Assembly (NCBI RefSeq): GCF_025118155.1
Contig: NW_026251405.1
Span: forward strand, 310,001 to 374,000
DNA length: 64,000 bases
Reading direction: 5' to 3'
Source of the DNA: Cokeromyces recurvatus
Taxonomy: Eukaryota; Mucoromycota; Mucoromycetes; Mucorales; Mucoraceae
The notes under the pieces were generated by a model, which saw only the letters and a list, made by a program, of their open reading frames with translations, did no database searches and was not told the origin of the DNA. Position 1 is the first letter of the stretch; each line of letters opens with the position of its first letter. Of the stretch, positions 58,849 through 64,000 are shown piece after piece. A program made the position numbers and the translations under genes.

Positions 58849-61800
58849 ATGAGTGGAAATAATATTAAGGTTGTTGTACGCTGTAGACCATTAAATTCAA
58901 GAGGTACCTGAAAAAAGAAAAAAAAAAAATGAAACAAAAAAAAAAGTTACTATTTTTATTTTATCTTTTTTTTTTTTTTCTTTTTTTTTTTTTAATCCAA
59001 CATTTAATATACTACAGAAAAAGCACGAGGCGCACAATGTCTTATTCGAATGGAAGGAAATAAAACAATCTTAAGTAAACCAGCCACATCTGGCTCTAAA
59101 GTATTAGAAGAACCAAAGGCATTTACTTTTGATCAATCGTATTGGTCGGCAGATAAAGATGATATTGACTATGCAGATCAAGAAAAGGTCTTTAATGATC
59201 TCGGAAAAGACTTATTAGACCATGCTTTTAATGGCTATAACTGTTGTATTTTTGCATGTGAATATTCTCATTAGCTAGTAAATTCTCTGTGTAGATACTG
59301 ATATTTACCTTTCTATTTAGATGGACAAACTGGTTCGGGTAAATCATACTCTATGGTAAATAATATGATATACATGTATATATTTTTTTTCTGATTTACA
59401 TTTTACGAATTTTTATCTTTTTTTTTTTTTTTTTTTTTTTTATTATTATTACTATTAAGGTGGGTTACGGTGAAGATAAAGGTATTACACCGAGGACTTG
59501 CTTAGAGCTATTCGAAAGAATCAAATCAAAAAAGTCAGATACATTGGATTTTCAAGTTGAAGTTTCCTATATTGAAATTTATAATGAAAAAGTACGAGAT
59601 CTTCTTAATCCACGCAATAAAAATAATTTAAAAGTTCGAGAACATCCAGTATTGGGTCCTTATGTACAGAATCTTTCTCGTCTTGCAGTCAATTCATTTG
59701 AAAAGATTGAACAGCTTATGGATGAAGGTAATAAGGCGAGAACTGTAGCTGCTACCAATATGAATGAAACCTCCTCTCGATCCCATGCTGTATTCACTAT
59801 TTTTCTTACTCAAAAGGTATTAGATCCTTCAACAAAACAAACAACCGAGAAAGTGGCTCGTATTAGGTATGTATATATATATGTATATATTAATATTTTA
59901 TTTTTTATTTTATTTTTTATTTTTTTATTTTTTTATTTTATTTTTTATTTTATTATTTTATTTTATTTTATTTTATTTATTTATATCTTTAATTACTATT
60001 ATTTCCTATAGTTTAGTGGATTTAGCGGGTAGTGAACGCGCTAACAGTACAGGGGCAACAGGTGTTCGGTTAAAAGAAGGTGCAAATATTAACAAATCAT
60101 TAACAACACTTGGTAAAGTCATTGCAGGACTTGCTGAACAAGCTTCAGCCAATGAGAATGGCAAAAAAAATTCATCTAATAAAAAACCCAGAGAAACGTT
60201 TATTCCTTATCGTGATTCTGTCTTGACTTGGCTTTTAAAGGATTCTTTAGGAGGTAATTCAAAGACTTGCATGATTGCAGCTATTTCACCTGCTGATTAT
60301 GATGAGACTTTGAGTACATTAAGATATGCAGATCAAGCAAAGAAGATTAAGACAAAGGCAGTTGTAAATGAAGATCCAAATGTGAAATTGATGAGAGAAC
60401 TAAAGGATGAAGTCGAAGCATTAAGACAAGCACTGATGGTTTATGCACCTGAAGAGGTTGAAAAAATTCAAGCTATCACACATCCTACAAAGACAACCAA
60501 ACGACCTTCCTCAACAGCGTCTCGTCCCTCAGTCCCCACCTCTAGCTTGAACTCAACTGTCGTATTTACAGATGCATCAGGTAATACAGTCCAATTAACA
60601 AAAAGTGAAATGGTCGAGCAACTACAGTCAACTGAAAAACTATTAAACGAATTAAATCAAACATGGGAAGAAAAACTTCACAAGACTGAACAAATTCATA
60701 TCGAAAGGGAAAAGTCTTTAAAGAACTTAGGCATTACAATTGAAAAGAACCAAGTAGGATTATATACACCTAAAGAGACTCCTTACTTGATCAACTTGAA
60801 TGAAGACCCGCTCATGTCTGAATGTCTCATGTACAACATTATGCCTGGAATAACGTACGTTGACCAATTCGTTGCAGATGAATCTGAAAAACTTGAAGAA
60901 AGAACAGACGGTAGCAAATCAATTCGACTCAGTGGCTCTAATATCAACAAAGATCATTGCTATTTTGAAAATAAAGAGGATTGTGTCACTTTATATCCTC
61001 GTGCTAATTGCATAGTCATGGTCAATGGTAGACGTATCGCTGAACCAAAGAGACTCAAAAGTGGATATCGTATTATCTTGGGTGATCATCATGTTTTCCG
61101 ATTCAATAATCCTGGAGAGGCACTAAAAGAACGAGAGACGGTTCAACAAAGACCAGAATCAAATGAGACTGGTAATCGTTCAGATGCAACTCCATCCCTT
61201 GTATGTGATGATGGAGAACTTGATGTGCCTTCTCCTCCTCCAGGAACTGAATTAATGGATTGGAATTTTGCAAGACGTGAGGCAGTACTGAATAGTTATA
61301 TCCATGATTCCAACCTTGACCGTTTGACAAACGAAGATCTTGATAAATTGTTTGACGATGTCGCCAAAGTGCGTATCATTCGAAAGCGACAGTCAGCATC
61401 GTCTGATACACTTTCACGTCATACTTCTTCTTCTTCCTCATTACGCAAGAGTTGTTATTCCACAAATGCTTTGTCGATGTTTTTAGATGATGCTATCGAT
61501 GGCTATTACACAACTGACACCAGTACCATCTCTTCTTCTTTTTCATCCACATCCTCACTTAGTGATTTAATATCTCATAAAGATAGTCAAGAGCTTCAAT
61601 TTGGTAAAAGACCTCAGTCTCGATTACGTCGCATGTCGCGTGCACTTTCCTTTAATTCACAGACATCGTCATCATCACTACCACTACCACTACCGCCACT
61701 CACGTTTACATCTGAAGAGCAAGTGCTTGCAACAAAAGTGATTCATCGTTGGAAACGCCAAAGGAATATTGCGATGGCGAAAACGATATTAATGCATGAT

Positions 61801-64000
61801 GTTTATGTTCTACAAGCTAATCATTTAGCAGTTAAATTAAACAAGGACGTCTTTTATAGATTTGCTGTTGTTCATGACACGAACTCTGTCACTGCTGTGT
61901 CCAATTGGGAAACGAGTCAACCACAAAAATCGTCCCCCTTGGACATCGATTTAATCCGTGCATCAAAACCATGTATTGCTATACAAGTGATCGATAGAAA
62001 GCATGGCTCCATTTATTTATGGTCAATTGAGAAATTTATGGCACGTCTTCGATATCTGGAGGGCGCTTACTATTACGCCTCCGATTACAAGAAATATCTC
62101 AGGGGGGACGATTTGTTTTATGAATCTACAAAATTGAATGATAATTATTATAGCCTTGTAGGGTTAGCTAAAGTTCCACTTCAAAATTTGACAACTCAAG
62201 TTCCAGTAGAGAGTAAACTATCTGTTCACTGTCACGATACAGGAAAGCTAATGGGTTATATACATGTTTTAATTGCTCCTATTGCAAGATCAGTTCGACA
62301 TCCTTATCGTAGTCACAGTAACAGTACATTAGCATCTTCCTCAAAGGTGAAAGAAGATACTTCCTCTACTAAAGATGAGCCAGTTGTCTTTTTCGATGAT
62401 GAGGATCCTCGCAACTTATTACATGTAGGGCAACAACTTGTCTTTGAAATTGCAATGATCAAGTTGACTGACTTTGATTCCGACATGTTCTCACAATTGC
62501 ATGCTCAATTTAGATTATCCACATTTGGTAGTCATCTAGATGGTGTCTTTGCGACAGAGGTGGCCAACTGCGACCTATTGACTAACAAACAAAGTATTAT
62601 CTTTAATTATCACCAAACGTTATCAATGGCTATTACAGAAGAAGTTTTAAATATAATTAAGACTAAAGAGATTGTTTTCGAAGTATATGGCAAACCTTGT
62701 AGAAAATATCTGGAGGCCTTATCCACACATAGAGATGATGTGAATAAGACTATAATAACGCCTAATTTATCGAGTAAAAAATCTGAAGATGTGATTGCAC
62801 ATATTCAAATATGCGAACTTGCATCTGATGGAGATTACAAGCCTGTGCCTGTTGAAACAGTTAATTATTACTCTAGTAGTAGTAGTAGTAGTACGACATC
62901 TGATACAGTTATTTTAGGACAATACGATACATTTTCATTACAACAAGGTCATCAACGTCGTATCATCATTTCCCTCCAGAGTTCTGCATCCTTTGATAAG
63001 ATAATCGATATGCGAATTGGACATGTTCGATTGCTTGATAGTAATAAACATCGTATCTTGAATGAAAATGCAACAGATGATGTCATTATCTTGAACATGA
63101 TTTCAACGACACGAGGTACAGATGGCAGTTGTATAGCACAGGCCTCTTGGGATAGCTCACTCCATGATACAAAATTTTTAAATGCTGTGACAACACCTAA
63201 TCATAAAGTTGGACTCACTTTGACTTGGTTTGTAAGACAAAAGAGCCTATTAAACGGTAGTGAAGTAGATACGACGATTCGATTTGAAAGAGACATCTTT
63301 GTTCATATCAAAGATCAAACTAAAGCAACTCTATTAAAAAAGAAAATCAATATGGTTACTCAACAACAAAATAAACGATTATCTGGAGGAAATAATAATA
63401 ATAATAGTATCTTTCATTTTTTTTCAGCATTCAAATCATCGCCTGTGATGAAAAGCCAAGTTATGAGTCTATATACGATTGAATATCAGCCTGAATTGAT
63501 AGGTGATTTACATGGCCTGTTGGCAGATTCAAGTCAGTTGCTGATGGAATATGAGCAAGCAAGACAAAAGATGATTCAAAGAGAAGAAAGAGATGTTGTG
63601 AGATATAAAGTATTTTTGATGCAACAATTAGAGCGACTCTGTGGAAGTGTGAGAGATGAAGAAAAGAAGGGATCATTGGAGACTGTATTGAAGTTGTGGA
63701 AAAGTCAAGATAGATCGATAGTTAGTAATAAGAATGATATTATGAGATCTCCTGTCGTTGTTCGTCGTTGGATACCTAAAGTACAACAAATTCTAATCCC
63801 CATGATGATGACAGATAATAATAAGCAAAAGTCCTTCAAACGAGGCTTTCTTATGCATAAAAGTGATCATGATACATGGGATAAATATTGGTGTTTATTA
63901 ATAGGGTAAGAAAAGGGACATACTAATAATTACATATAAGCATTTATTTATTTATTTATTCTTTAGATGTTTCATGTTTTTGTATACTGATCAATCCGAG
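58849..64000 (+). CDS. Kinesin-3 (Unc104/KIF1-like) motor, C-terminus cut by window edge
   Basis: Exons 58849-58903, 59018-59257, 59321-59355, 59460-59866, 60012-63905 and the start of the next (63967 to edge) give over 1550 residues so far. The motor domain (about 1-385) holds [12 protein letters not shown], the P-loop [11 protein letters not shown] (in a 35-nt exon), NETSSRSH (switch I), [10 protein letters not shown] (switch II) and the kinesin-3 neck region. An FHA domain follows at about 525-620 ([19 protein letters not shown]). Long KIF1-type middle domains come next, and a PH domain begins at the right edge ([21 protein letters not shown]), as in Unc104. Such motors carry vesicles and endosomes to microtubule plus ends. 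All phases agree. Confidence 0.95.
59420..59442. repeat. Poly(T) run in a kinesin-3 intron
   Basis: About 23 T in intron 3, just before the acceptor; an extended polypyrimidine tract. Intron 4 (59867-60011) is a long (TTTTA)n-like repeat. Confidence 0.85.

Noticed and set aside
1..64000. CRISPR arrays, operons or prokaryotic elements
   Set aside because: No spaced direct repeats of that type, and intron structure throughout shows a eukaryotic nuclear region.

Overview
The window is nuclear DNA of a fungus. The evidence is small spliceosomal introns (mostly 40-120 bp, GTAAG...TAG) in most genes, fungal genes such as LYS2, homocitrate synthase, the IPC-synthase subunit KEI1 and SAM50, very AT-rich spacers, and many A or T runs of 20-44 nt. 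A WNK-type kinase, which ascomycete yeasts lack, together with this base composition suggests an early-diverging (Mucoromycota-like) fungus. That placement is inference; no rRNA or other marker is present. I assembled exon models by hand from splice sites, and every multi-exon CDS reported as a gene keeps an open frame across its junctions.

Left part (1-13.5 kb), gene-poor: a RING-CH membrane E3 ligase cut by the left edge (-), a Ser/Thr-rich single-pass membrane protein (-), the complex I PSST subunit (-), a secreted protein with many dibasic sites (-), a C2H2 transcription factor (+), a possible tiny membrane protein (+) and an Mpv17/PMP22-family protein (+). Spacers of 2.5 and 3 kb show no convincing genes.

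Middle (13.8-33 kb): LYS2 (-), KEI1 (-), a PXA/PX sorting nexin (+), homocitrate synthase (+), SAM50 (-), a PDK1-type kinase with a PH domain (-), a dead 1.6-kb Tc1/mariner element with terminal inverted repeats and a TA duplication, and dynein light chain LC8 (+). Two enzymes of the alpha-aminoadipate lysine pathway lie about 5 kb apart.

Right part (34-64 kb), gene-dense: a PIN-like carrier (+), bystin/ENP1 (+), a WNK-like kinase ending in a SAM-like domain (-), CHMP7/Chm7 (-), an SH3/proline-rich actin regulator (+), a small SET protein (-), a 677-residue orphan (+), a PP1/PPZ phosphatase (+), a damaged CLIP-170-like gene (-), an ADP-ribose Nudix hydrolase (+), a universal stress protein (-), a PAK kinase (+), Mediator subunit 8 (+) and a kinesin-3 cut by the right edge (+). 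Cytoskeleton and signalling genes are frequent here (LC8, CLIP-170, kinesin-3, PAK, SH3 protein, PDK1, WNK), but nothing in the sequence shows that they form a unit. Several pairs are divergent and probably share promoter DNA: KEI1/nexin, CHMP7/SH3 protein, SET/orphan, USP/PAK.
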